DNA of 22,882 nt from Candidatus Nitrosopumilus sp. (GTDB taxonomy: Archaea; Thermoproteota; Nitrososphaeria; Nitrososphaerales; Nitrosopumilaceae), in assembly GCA_013203245.1 (NCBI GenBank), contig JABMOR010000038.1, positions 1 through 22,882 on the forward strand. Reading direction: 5' to 3'. The position numbers and the translations under genes are program-made. Numbering within the stretch: the first letter of the stretch is position 1; the number at the start of each line of letters is the position of its first letter. The notes beneath the pieces were generated by a model, which was not told the origin of the DNA, searched no databases, and saw only the letters and a program-made list of their open reading frames with translations. Below are positions 14,600 through 21,343 of the stretch, in pieces.

Positions 14600-16732
14600 A
14601 TGGTTAATAGGATCATTTTTGAAATGTTGACAGTGAATTTTTATCTTTTATTACCATTAATTTTGGGAGTTTTAATTCTTGGAAGCACGTCCAACTCTTT
14701 TTCTGAAATAGAATCTGTAAACGTAGTTGAAAATAAACTTGTGACTTTAATTGGAGAAGGCAGCGATTCTGATGCTGGTGACCTGACATTCAAATGGACT
14801 TAAATTTACGGTGAACCAGTAATTTTATCATCAAATACTGTGTCAGAACCAACATTTATGGCCCCCGATGTGAAAAACGGGGAAATCAAAGTACTGACTT
14901 TTGAATTCCTAGTTACTGATCCTCTTGGAGAAAACAATTCAGATACTGTTGAAATTATTGTAAACTCTGTAAATCATCCCCCTGTTGTAAATGCTGGAAA
15001 TGATATTTTTGCAATCAAGTCAATTAATGCAATTAGTATTATTCCTCAAATTACTGATAAAGATGGAGATGCTCTAACCTACAAATGGGAACAACTTTCC
15101 GGACAACAAGCAGGTTTGTCTTATGTTACAAAAAAACATCTTACACTTCAGCCTATTTACTTTGATTTTTCACAAAATGAGCCACTAACATTTAAAATTA
15201 CTGTTGATGATGGATTTGGAGGAGTTGCAAGTGACACTGTAAATGTAATATTGTTCTCTAGCCAACTTTACAATAAATCTATTTCAATTGATGCAGGACC
15301 TATACAAACAGTTACTGAAGGTCAAACTGTAAGCCTTGATGTTACTGGAAATACATTGAATAATCAACCGATTAGTTATCTTTGGGTTCAGGTCATTGGA
15401 CCTTCTGTTAAACTAAGTTCACTTTCTGGAGATCACATTGAATTTACAGCTCCAACTGTAGGTGATCATGAACAAATAATGTCATTTCATGTCACTGGAT
15501 ATTCTCAAGGTAACGGATATGCAAATGATATGGCTCTAGTCAAAGTGATTCCATCAAATCATGCTCCAATTGCTGATGCAGGAAAAGATCAAAACGTTCC
15601 TCAAAGAAAATATGTAGACCTGAAAGGAATTGGAACTGATCTTGATGGTGATAATATTAGATATCTTTGGACTCAAAAATCAGGCATTCCAACGAAGATT
15701 TATGAAGATACTCGTGCATTTGCCTACATAATTACTCCATCAATCAAATCTTTGTCTGAACCTTTGACATTTGAGCTTAAAGTGACTGACGTAAAAGGAA
15801 ATTCTGATACTGACGATGTGGTTATTACTGTAAGCACTGTTAATAGTCCTCCACGTGCATATGCTGGTACTGATAAAAGAGTACATGGTGGTGATGATGT
15901 ATCTATTATGGGTACTGCAATTGATTTGAATAGTGATAATCTAAAAACTGAATGGAGACAGATTTTTGGTGATAAAGTATCTTTTGATAAATCTAATCTA
16001 AAGTTATCATTTACTGCACCCGATGTTGCTCCTACTTCTTCTAAACGATTGGCATTTGAATTAACTGTGACAGATCCTGAAGGATTAACTAATTCAGATT
16101 CAGTTGTAATCTTTGTATCTCCTAAAAACAGTTCTCCAAAAGCTAATGCTGGTGCAGATATGACTGTTAATGAGAATACTCCTGTCAACTTGCACTGTAT
16201 TGGAACAGACCCTGATACTACCAGACTAGATTATTCTTGGAATACTCTATCAAAAGCTGTAATCGAACAACTTGACAGTTCTGACACCATGGTAAAAATT
16301 CCAAACGTTGTTCGTGATTCAACAATGACTTTTACTTGCACAGTAACTGATGGAACTTATTCTTCTTCAGACAGTATGGATATTTTGGTAAAGAATACAA
16401 TTAGTCTTGATATAATATCTGATGCAGGTTTGAATAAAATAGTAAATGAACATGTAAAAGTTTCATTAGATGGGAGTAAAAGCCATGATCCAGAAGACCA
16501 ACAACTTTCATTCAAATGGACTCAGTTGTCTGGAGAGAGTGTAAAACTATCTTCAACTTCGGGTATTGCCATTTCATTTACCAGTCCAACTGTAAATAAT
16601 AACGAAATCAAGGTTCTAACTTTTGAACTAAAAGTATATGATGACAATGGACGAGCTAGCGTTGACACTGTGGTAATTACAGTAGATCCTGTCAATTCCC
16701 CACCTGAAGCATCAGCATCTGCAAAACAATAA
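14600..16732 (+). pseudogene. PKD-repeat surface protein interrupted by an in-frame stop
   Basis: One reading frame runs from ATG 14600 to TAA 16730-16732, broken only by TAA at 14801-14803. Codons 1-67 encode a signal peptide (hydrophobic F-Y-L-L-L-P-L-I-L-G-V-L-I-L-G) and the first half of a PKD/cadherin-like domain up to F-K-W-T. The frame then continues through the rest of that domain and six more repeats of about 90 residues, each with A-G-x-D near the start, a W-x-Q-x-S-G-like core, F-T-A-P and S-D-x-V-x-I-x-V. The last repeat reads F-K-W-T-Q-L-S-G-E where the first reads F-K-W-T-stop-I-Y-G-E, so a glutamine codon (CAA) probably became TAA. A second gene starting at 14840 would lack a signal peptide. 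The product would have been an extracellular adhesin or surface-layer-associated protein. The C terminus also stops just after a new repeat begins. Confidence 0.8.
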
Positions 16733-16761
16733 TTTTTTTAATTGGTCCGACATCCTAGAAG

Positions 16762-16773
16762 TTAAATTATATC
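16762..16773 (+). promoter_or_regulatory. TATA-like element of purC
   Basis: TTAAATTATATC is centred about 25 bases before the tandem TTG start codons at 16789 and 16792, consistent with a leaderless transcript. Confidence 0.45.
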
Positions 16774-16791
16774 AAAATCAACTATACTTTG

Positions 16792-17616
16792 TTGAAGTTT
16801 CTTACGAGTGGTAAGGTAAAGGATCTTTACGATATAGACGAGTCTAGCATTTTATTCAAATTCTCAAATAGGGTTTCAGCATACGATGTAAAGTTCAAAC
16901 AAGATATTCCACGCAAGGGGGAAATTCTTTGCAAATTTGCAGAGTTTTGGTTTAATGAATTATCTGTACCAAATCATTTCATCAGGCGAGAATCTGACAC
17001 TGAGATTGTTGTAAAAAAGATGAAAATGCTTCCAATAGAATGTGTAGTTCGAGGCTATTTTTATGGCAGTATGGTTAGTAGATGGAAAAAAGGTGAAGTG
17101 ATAGTACCTGAAGGAACCAATACAACACTTGCTGCAAAACTACCTGAGCCGATATTTGATCCTACTACAAAATCTGAACATGATATACCAATTAACAAAG
17201 CAAAAGCATTGGAAATGAACCTGGTTACAGAAGAACAATACGCCTGGCTAGAGAAAACATCCATTGACATTTACAAAAAGATGACAAAAATTGCAGATGA
17301 TGTTGGTTTTATCTTGGCTGATTTGAAATTAGAATTTGGATTGCTTGATGGTCAAATTACATTAGGTGATTCTATTGGTCCTGATGAATACCGTTTATGG
17401 CCTAAAGATTCCTTTAAAGTCGGAAAAATACAAGAGGCATATGACAAACAACTCTTACGTGATTGGTTAACTGCAAATGGATATCAGAAACAATTCGATG
17501 ATGCGCGTGATGCAGGTCAAGAACCTATAGCTCCTGATATCCCTCAAGAGATTATTTCAAAGATGACTGAGCGGTATGTGATAGCATATGAGAAATTAAC
17601 TGGAAATGCTCTTTAG
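16792..17616 (+). CDS. purC: SAICAR synthetase PurC
   Basis: A 274-residue enzyme (275 if TTG at 16789 is used) that joins CAIR and aspartate with ATP to give SAICAR. Signatures are the N-terminal S-G-K-V-K-D-L-Y, the F-S-N-R-V-S-A-Y-D-V region, P-I-E-C-V-V-R-G-Y (family: x-E-x-V-V-R), A-D-L-K-L-E-F-G and G-D-S-I-G-P-D-E-Y-R-L-W-P, followed by the D-K-Q-L-L-R-D-W-L helix. All are standard for PurC. It is followed after 21 bases by a hypothetical gene on the same strand. Confidence 0.95.
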   Translation: MKFLTSGKVKDLYDIDESSILFKFSNRVSAYDVKFKQDIPRKGEILCKFAEFWFNELSVPNHFIRRESDTEIVVKKMKMLPIECVVRGYFYGSMVSRWKKGEVIVPEGTNTTLAAKLPEPIFDPTTKSEHDIPINKAKALEMNLVTEEQYAWLEKTSIDIYKKMTKIADDVGFILADLKLEFGLLDGQITLGDSIGPDEYRLWPKDSFKVGKIQEAYDKQLLRDWLTANGYQKQFDDARDAGQEPIAPDIPQEIISKMTERYVIAYEKLTGNAL

Positions 17617-17637
17617 GTACGAGTCAAGTTGTAAAGT

Positions 17638-17943
17638 GTGGACTCTTTAGAAGACAAAAAAGAACTTGAGACGTTATTGGATATAGTAATCCATCAAATC
17701 CCATCATACACCAACATGGTTAATTCTGCAAATTGGGATGTAAATTCTGATGATTGCATATTTGGAATGGTATATCATTCATTTATAGCAAAATCTACTG
17801 AATACATGAAAAACAAGTTCATTGATACTGGACAAACTACAAACGCTGAATCTACTTTTCAAATGATGAATACTATTTCTGAAATATTTGATGAAAGACT
17901 TGCAGATATCAAACAAGCAATAGTATTCGCATCCAACTCTTAA
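17638..17943 (+). CDS. Hypothetical helical protein (101 aa)
   Basis: A 101-residue, probably all-helical soluble protein starting at GTG 17638, 21 bases after purC and likely on its transcript. It opens with an acidic helix (D-S-L-E-D-K-K-E-L-E-T-L-L) and contains W-D-V-N-S-D-D-C-I-F-G-M-V-Y-H-S-F and a C-terminal helix (I-F-D-E-R-L-A-D-I-K-Q-A-I). No catalytic motif or family is recognised. Confidence 0.75.
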   Translation: MDSLEDKKELETLLDIVIHQIPSYTNMVNSANWDVNSDDCIFGMVYHSFIAKSTEYMKNKFIDTGQTTNAESTFQMMNTISEIFDERLADIKQAIVFASNS

Positions 17944-17955
17944 TCATATTTACTC

Positions 17956-18060
17956 CTAACACATACTGTACAACTCGAACTTTATTTTTGACCCTTTACA
18001 AAATATCGTCCTGATAGGTGATTTGACAACATCTTTTCCAGGATCTGCCTTTTTTGATAT
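17956..18060 (-). CDS. Small conserved-looking ORF lacking an ATG/GTG/TTG start
   Basis: On the minus strand the frame from 18060 to 17956 encodes about 33 residues after an ATA codon: S-K-K-A-D-P-G-K-D-V-V-K-S-P-I-R and then T-I-F-C-K-G-S-K-I-K-F-E-L-Y ending S-M-C. The composition is protein-like, with two cysteines. A stop lies just upstream, so the only possible initiators are ATA or another non-standard codon. Either a rare start is used or the gene is a remnant whose ATG changed to ATA. Function is unknown. Confidence 0.35.
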   Translation of the reverse strand: MSKKADPGKDVVKSPIRTIFCKGSKIKFELYSMC

Positions 18061-18244
18061 TTTTTAAAAATTTTAAAACCGTTACAATAATTATTCATCC
18101 TATACTATATTAATTGTAGTGCTATTGAAAACATTGAATGCATTACAATGTTTATTGTACTGGTTGGTGTTATTGTGATAGCAGTACAACTTTCATTAAA
18201 GTAAACAAAAATTGATGCGATTAGACAAAAAAATATGATACGCG

Positions 18245-18257
18245 GATCTTTTAGATC
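18245..18257 (+). promoter_or_regulatory. Candidate operator before the winged-helix regulator
   Basis: GATCT-TTT-AGATC is a perfect 5-bp inverted repeat 21 bases before the ATG of the regulator at 18279. Its position would suit autoregulation, but no second copy was found to support it. Confidence 0.35.
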
Positions 18258-18278
18258 GGTTCTGTAAGGTAATTCTGT

Positions 18279-18782
18279 ATGTCTACGTTACTAGAAAAAC
18301 AAATCAAAGTTAATCGTACTGTTACAACAAATATTGGACATGCACGTGCAATTGACGACCCTGCACGGGCAAAAATTGTTGAAATTCTATATCATCAAGC
18401 ATTATCAGCTGATCAGATTTCTACTGCTCTCAGAAAGACAGGATACAAAAAAGCTCTAACCACTGTCCGCCATCATTTAGAAATTCTAAAAGTATCTGGA
18501 TTGATAGAAATTGCAAGAATTGAAGAATCTCGTGGAGCCATTACGAAATTCTACAGCACATCTACAAAATTGTTGGATTTTCAGACTCCTGAGGATTTTG
18601 ATTCAACATATTCAAAAATCATCAATAACACTTCGACAAAAATTGAAAAACTTGTAAAAGGATTGACTCCAAAAACTACAAAATCAAAGGGAAAAAAATC
18701 TGTAGAATACTCTCAATACATTGTAATGGAGATTATGAATAGAGCAATGACTAATGTTCTTGAAAAATCCAGTACAAAATAA
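18279..18782 (+). CDS. ArsR-like winged-helix transcriptional regulator
   Basis: A 167-residue DNA-binding protein. The N-terminal half (about residues 22-85) is a winged helix of the ArsR type: I-D-D-P-A-R-A-K-I-V-E-I-L as helix 1, L-S-A-D-Q-I-S-T-A-L as the turn into the first HTH helix, V-R-H-H-L-E-I-L-K-V-S-G-L-I-E as the recognition helix and wing. The C-terminal half is basic and helical (K-G-L-T-P-K-T-T-K-S-K-G-K-K) and probably mediates dimerisation. No cysteine metal site is seen, so metal sensing is unlikely. The target is unknown; the PPOX flavoprotein gene lies 148 bases downstream. Confidence 0.85.
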   Translation: MSTLLEKQIKVNRTVTTNIGHARAIDDPARAKIVEILYHQALSADQISTALRKTGYKKALTTVRHHLEILKVSGLIEIARIEESRGAITKFYSTSTKLLDFQTPEDFDSTYSKIINNTSTKIEKLVKGLTPKTTKSKGKKSVEYSQYIVMEIMNRAMTNVLEKSSTK

Positions 18783-18796
18783 TCACTGAGATTAAC

Positions 18797-18931
18797 ATGT
18801 TAAATCACCTGAAACCGATCAATTCGATTTTTGTACTGGGACAAAAAATATACCAAAAACACTCTGAAAAAGCCGTTATGATGCCCGATGTCAGAAAACA
18901 ATCAACATCAATTCTGGATTGTGAAAATTAA
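18797..18931 (+). CDS. Possible coupled small ORF before the PPOX gene (44 aa)
   Basis: ATG at 18797 opens a 44-residue frame (M-L-N-H-L-K-P-I-N-S-I-F-V-L and ending I-L-D-C-E-N) whose TAA overlaps the ATG of the next gene as TAATG. That junction is typical of translational coupling, and the next gene lacks an obvious TATA box at leaderless distance. The peptide resembles no known family. It could be a short leader ORF or chance. Confidence 0.35.
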   Translation: MLNHLKPINSIFVLGQKIYQKHSEKAVMMPDVRKQSTSILDCEN

Positions 18932-19335
18932 TGGATGAGAAAGTTATCAAGCTGTTTTCAGAAAAAAACTTGGTCTTTATTGCAACTATAATGAAAGACG
19001 GTTCGCCACAAGTTTCCCCTGTATGGGCAAATTATGAAGATGGCTATGTTTTGATAAACACTGCAGAAGGTAGAATAAAACACAAAAATGTTTTACGAGA
19101 TAACAGAGTGGCAGTATCTGTCGTATCAAAAGATAATCCACTTGACATGACAACAATTCGTGGAACTGTGGATGAATTAATTCCAGACTATGATTACATA
19201 CATGCAGACAAACTAACACAACAATACATGGGGCGAGAACATTATCCTTTCAAAAGTGATGATGAGAAACGAATCATTCTAAAAATTAAACCTCTCAAAG
19301 TTTTTGTTCTACCTGAATTGAAGATGCGTGAGTAA
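18931..19335 (+). CDS. PPOX-type (F420/FMN-binding) flavoprotein
   Basis: A 134-residue split-barrel protein of the pyridoxamine 5'-phosphate oxidase-like superfamily. It begins with a helix then L-V-F-I-A-T-I-M-K-D-G-S-P-Q-V-S-P-V-W, continues with I-N-T-A-E-G-R-I-K-H-K-N-V-L-R-D-N-R-V-A-V-S-V, and has R-G-T-V-D-E-L near the middle. This matches the short Rv1155-type PPOX proteins that bind FMN or F420 and act as reductases. Ammonia-oxidising archaea are known to make F420, so an F420-dependent role is plausible. A palindromic repeat starts 6 bases after the stop. Confidence 0.85.
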   Translation: MDEKVIKLFSEKNLVFIATIMKDGSPQVSPVWANYEDGYVLINTAEGRIKHKNVLRDNRVAVSVVSKDNPLDMTTIRGTVDELIPDYDYIHADKLTQQYMGREHYPFKSDDEKRIILKIKPLKVFVLPELKMRE

Positions 19336-19341
19336 TTTAGA

Positions 19342-19369
19342 ATGTTTCTAAATTCGAGTTTAGAAACAT
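19342..19369. repeat. Palindromic repeat copy 1
   Basis: Half-sites ATGTTTCTAAATTC and GAGTTTAGAAACAT form a 28-bp dyad with one T/G mismatch and no spacer. It lies 6 bases beyond the PPOX stop codon. The shared core is TTTCTAAAYTC/GARTTTAGAAA; other copies are at 22051, 22690 and 22759. Confidence 0.8.
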
Positions 19370-19413
19370 AATACATTCAGTAGGGTGGATTTGAAAAAAT
19401 ATAGCAGGACAGC

Positions 19414-19725
19414 TTAACGTCGACGTTTAGCTGCCTTTCTCTTTGGAGCGGCTTTGCGTTTAGCTGCGACCTTTCTCTTTGGTGCTGCTTTTCTTTTTGC
19501 TGCCTTTCTCTTTGGAGCTGCTTTTCTTTTTGCTGCTGCTTTTCGTTTAGGAGCTGCTTTTCTCTTAGGTGCTACTGTTGCGTTTTTCCTTCGAGTTGCT
19601 GCTGCTTTTCTTTTACGAGCTGCTGCTGCTTTTAGTGCTGTTGCTTCTGCTAATGCTGCATTCCTCTTACGAGTTCTTGCTGCTTTTTTAGCTGCTTCGG
19701 CTCTTTTTGCTTTGGATGCTACCAT
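19414..19725 (-). CDS. Lys/Ala/Arg-rich H1-like DNA-binding protein
   Basis: A 103-residue protein made almost wholly of Lys, Ala, Arg and Pro, with repeated K-R-K-A-A-P-K-R-K-A-A units in the C-terminal two thirds and a slightly more varied helical N terminus (S-K-A-K-R-A-E-A-A-K-K-A-A-R-T-R). This is the composition of histone H1 tails and of bacterial H1-like proteins, which bind and condense DNA. No globular domain is present. The start is ATG at 19725 with a TATA-like box at leaderless distance. A nucleoid or ribosome-binding role is inferred. Codon use within the repeats (GCT/GCA, AAA/AAG) suggests expansion by slippage. Confidence 0.8.
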   Translation of the reverse strand: MVASKAKRAEAAKKAARTRKRNAALAEATALKAAAARKRKAAATRRKNATVAPKRKAAPKRKAAAKRKAAPKRKAAKRKAAPKRKVAAKRKAAPKRKAAKRRR

Positions 19726-19750
19726 GACTTTTTTCGAAAATCATCGGTGT

Positions 19751-19757
19751 TATATGG
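19751..19757 (-). promoter_or_regulatory. TATA-like element of the H1-like gene
   Basis: Read on the minus strand this is CCATATA, with CATATAACA across the site, lying 26-32 bases before the ATG at 19725. This is the spacing of a leaderless archaeal promoter. Confidence 0.4.
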
Positions 19758-19827
19758 TAAAAGTCACACATTACTACGCTTAATATCGAAAAATTTGACA
19801 CGTTTTTTGATTTTTTGAAATTTACGA

Positions 19828-20313
19828 TCAACAATTTGTAAGACAAATGACAGCAGTATCCGTAGTTGATTGATCTTTTTGTGGACGAATAATTATTTTG
19901 TATTGTTTTTCTTCATCGTATGGAATATCAAACTGTGTAGTTCTTTGAATTGATTTGTTTGGTTCTAGTGCTTCTAAATGCAAATCAATGGCAGAAAATT
20001 CACCAAACACTGCTTTATGTTTTTGTTCTTTTTCATCTACAATGTAAAATTGCCCTCCTGAAATTATTGTTTTTTCACTACTGGTGTTTTTTGCAGTAAT
20101 TCCTATCATCACAAACGTGTTTTCTGGTACTGTTTCCTTATCTCCATTATGTGTACCTTCAAATGTTATGATATATTCGACTGGCCCTACATTTACTGCA
20201 TTTCCTACACTTGATTCAATGAAGTTCGTTTCATATTCCATGTATGTGATTAGTGCAAATCCCATTGAAGCTACAATTGCACCAATTACAATTACAATGC
20301 CGAGTCCTGCCAT
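19828..20313 (-). CDS. Membrane-anchored DUF4352-like protein
   Basis: A 161-residue protein with an N-terminal membrane helix (G-L-G-I-V-I-V-I-G-A-I-V-A-S-M-G-F-A-L) and an extracytoplasmic beta-sandwich. The soluble part shows V-G-x-V-E-Y-I-I-T-F, E-N-T-F-V-M-I-G-I-T-A-K-N-T-S-S-E, I-V-D-E-K-E-Q-K-H and L-E-P-N-K-S-I-Q-R-T-T-Q-F-D-I-P, the layout of DUF4352 Ig-like domains. Two C-terminal cysteines (V-I-C-L-T-N-C) may form a disulfide. The start is ATG at 20313. Function is unknown; a structural or binding role at the membrane surface is inferred. Confidence 0.78.
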   Translation of the reverse strand: MAGLGIVIVIGAIVASMGFALITYMEYETNFIESSVGNAVNVGPVEYIITFEGTHNGDKETVPENTFVMIGITAKNTSSEKTIISGGQFYIVDEKEQKHKAVFGEFSAIDLHLEALEPNKSIQRTTQFDIPYDEEKQYKIIIRPQKDQSTTDTAVICLTNC

Positions 20314-20333
20314 GAGTTTTCTTGATAATTTTG

Positions 20334-20342
20334 GTATATAGT
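20334..20342 (-). promoter_or_regulatory. TATA-like element of the DUF4352-like gene
   Basis: On the minus strand the sequence ACTATATACC lies about 25 bases before the ATG at 20313, fitting a leaderless transcript. Confidence 0.45.
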
Positions 20343-20386
20343 TGAAACGCAGAAAATTGTAGAATCATAGTGAAAACCCCCTCGGT

Positions 20387-20530
20387 TTATAGACAAAATA
20401 TGTGATCATAATTGTAATTCCTGATAATAGATAGATGATTTTCTACTAATTTTGTATGGTATTTCATCCGACTTTGAGACAAATTCGTCGTTGTTTTATG
20501 TTTCAAAGTTGATCTTTTTTTTGTGATCAT
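20387..20530 (-). CDS. Possible basic small protein (47 aa)
   Basis: ATG at 20530 on the minus strand opens a 47-residue frame rich in Lys, Arg, His and Asn (M-I-T-K-K-R-S-T-L-K-H-K-T-T-T-N and so on). A TATA-like box (TATAAAAAATAG, 20553-20564) lies about 30 bases upstream, which favours transcription. The same DNA also contains a long imperfect hairpin, so coding and structural readings compete. Confidence 0.3.
   Translation of the reverse strand: MITKKRSTLKHKTTTNLSQSRMKYHTKLVENHLSIIRNYNYDHIFCL
20469..20522 (+). terminator. 12-bp hairpin followed by T8
   Basis: CGACTTTGAGAC (20469-20480) pairs with GTTTCAAAGTTG (20500-20511) over 12 positions including two G-U pairs, and a run of eight Ts follows at 20515-20522. 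This looks like an intrinsic-type terminator for plus-strand RNA, yet no plus-strand gene lies immediately upstream, hinting at a non-coding transcript. Confidence 0.35.
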
Positions 20531-20572
20531 GTGATTAATTTACCACTTTTCTCTATTTTTTATACAAAAAAT

Positions 20573-20757
20573 AGGGGGTTGAGCTTTTACGCACAACCAC
20601 AATAGTTTGGGGTTGTTTTACTGGGAGAGCTTGGTGGAATTATGGTTGCATGTTGTATCTAGGCACAAGTGTCACACCCCCCCACCAAATGCCTCATTTT
20701 GAAAATTTCATAACATGACTAAACCGTGTATTTTTCAGGGGGGGTTTAACGCCTAGG
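20573..20757 (+). ncRNA. Candidate structured RNA element
   Basis: Complementary segments cluster here. CTAGGC (20659-20664) pairs with GCCTAG (20751-20756), enclosing C7 (20677-20683) with G7 (20738-20744). TTGGTGG (20631-20637) can pair with CCACCAA (20682-20688), which would compete with the C7:G7 helix. CAACC at 20594-20598 can pair either with GGTTG (20577-20581) or with GGTTG at 20611-20615. Mutually exclusive helices recall a switch-like leader, but no known class was recognised and transcription is unproven. Confidence 0.3.
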
Positions 20758-20789
20758 CTTATTTTTGTAAAATTGCTCATTTTAGGACA

Positions 20790-21002
20790 TTGTCTGAAAT
20801 TGATGTAATCCAATCAAAAATTTGTAAAAATAGACTGGATGTAAACATTCTAAATTCATCAAAGACATTATTTGTCGATGCAAATGTTTCATTAATTACA
20901 GATTCGTCAATTTGTAAAGTGTGTTCTTTCATTCTTTATTTTAGACACATTCTGATTTTACTCTGTGTGTGCACTATCGGACACACATTTTATCTCAAAT
21001 AA
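20790..21002 (+). CDS. Doubtful 70-aa ORF with C-terminal hydrophobic stretch
   Basis: TTG at 20790 opens a 70-residue frame. The first 45 residues look protein-like (S-E-I-D-V-I-Q-S-K-I-C-K-N-R-L-D-V) and the end is hydrophobic (F-I-L-Y-F-R-H-I-L-I-L-L-C-V-C). A T/A-rich element lies about 20 bases upstream. A 7-bp hairpin (TGTGTGT 20964-20970, ACACACA 20981-20987) falls inside it. Coding status is uncertain. Confidence 0.25.
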   Translation: MSEIDVIQSKICKNRLDVNILNSSKTLFVDANVSLITDSSICKVCSFILYFRHILILLCVCTIGHTFYLK

Positions 21003-21076
21003 GGGGGGTATGTGGGTGGTAGTTTCCATAAAGAAGCATTTTGGGATATTTTTGTGATTTATTGTTTCTTCACGTG

Positions 21077-21160
21077 TTATTGCTTCAATTCCTTCTGAAC
21101 TGTCTTTACAATGAAATGTACTGCTAGAGCCAGTCCCACGACTTTGAAGAAATTATTCAT
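21077..21160 (-). CDS. Micro-ORF 4 of overlapping chain (27 aa)
   Basis: ATG at 21160 lies inside the end of the preceding ORF (8-base overlap). The 27-residue product is one hydrophobic helix with a basic end: M-N-N-F-F-K-V-V-G-L-A-L-A-V-H-F-I-V-K-T-V-Q-K-E. It is probably a tiny membrane protein. Coding is supported by its place in a chain of start/stop overlaps. Confidence 0.45.
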   Translation of the reverse strand: MNNFFKVVGLALAVHFIVKTVQKELKQ

Positions 21161-21224
21161 GTGGTTGTACCCCGTTATTGTCATATGTATCCAGAATTTC
21201 ATCTATCATTTTGATTATGTTCAA
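21153..21224 (-). CDS. Micro-ORF 3 of overlapping chain (18-23 aa)
   Basis: TTG at 21224 overlaps the preceding stop as TTGA and gives a 23-residue acidic peptide (N-I-I-K-M-I-D-E-I-L-D-T-Y-D); an internal ATG would give 18 residues. It is the shortest member of the chain and the least certain. Confidence 0.35.
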   Translation of the reverse strand: MNIIKMIDEILDTYDNNGVQPHE

Positions 21225-21343
21225 TTCTGAATCACCTCAAATTGCGTGCTTCTGTTTTCGATTCTTAGTTTGTTAACTGTGATGTTAACACTAATTTCAA
21301 AGTCCCTTGCTGTGTGTCTTAATAGAATATTGAAGATATTCAT
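21221..21343 (-). CDS. Micro-ORF 2 of overlapping chain (40 aa)
   Basis: ATG at 21343 overlaps the preceding stop as ATGA. The 40-residue product reads M-N-I-F-N-I-L-L-R-H-T-A-R-D-F-E-I-S-V and ends F-E-V-I-Q-N. It looks soluble with alternating strand-like residues. No family is recognised. Confidence 0.45.
   Translation of the reverse strand: MNIFNILLRHTARDFEISVNITVNKLRIENRSTQFEVIQN

Larger units (their letters stand above)
17944..18278. other. Intergenic region with candidate mini-ORFs
   Basis: This 335-base gap contains a minus-strand frame with convincing protein-like sequence but no standard start codon (17956-18060), a plus-strand 18-residue hydrophobic peptide frame (18148-18204), and an inverted repeat just before the regulator gene (18245-18257). 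No longer gene is present. Confidence 0.5.
20314..21076. other. Gene-poor region with G/C runs and potential RNA structure
   Basis: This 763-base region has no confident gene. It holds C and G runs that stand out in an AT-rich genome: CCCCC at 20377, GGGGG at 20574, seven Cs at 20677-20683, seven Gs at 20738-20744 and six Gs at 21003. Several complementary segments can be paired (separate entries). Two weak ORFs overlap it: minus 20387-20530 (47 aa) and plus 20790-21002 (70 aa). I did not recognise RNase P RNA, SRP RNA or a known riboswitch. Confidence 0.5.

Noticed and set aside
14521..14616. N-terminal extension of the small acidic protein to 98 residues
   Set aside because: The extra residues do not match the charged body and would overlap the divergent PKD gene; ATG 14520 is a natural start.
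14840..16732. A separate 630-residue gene starting at ATG 14840
   Set aside because: It is in the same frame as 14600-14803, lacks a signal peptide, and begins in the middle of a PKD domain; one gene broken by a stop explains it better.
18148..18204. 18-residue hydrophobic peptide (M-F-I-V-L-V-G-V-I-V-I-A)
   Set aside because: It is too short to separate from chance in AT-rich DNA; noted only as similar in style to other mini membrane peptides here.
20580..20660. Minus-strand peptide frame ending in Y-C-G-C-A, like a modified-peptide precursor
   Set aside because: There is no start codon in frame (only ATA after a stop) and no modifying enzyme nearby.
20314..21076. RNase P RNA or SRP RNA
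   Set aside because: None of the conserved cores of these RNAs could be found, and the G/C-rich part is too short.
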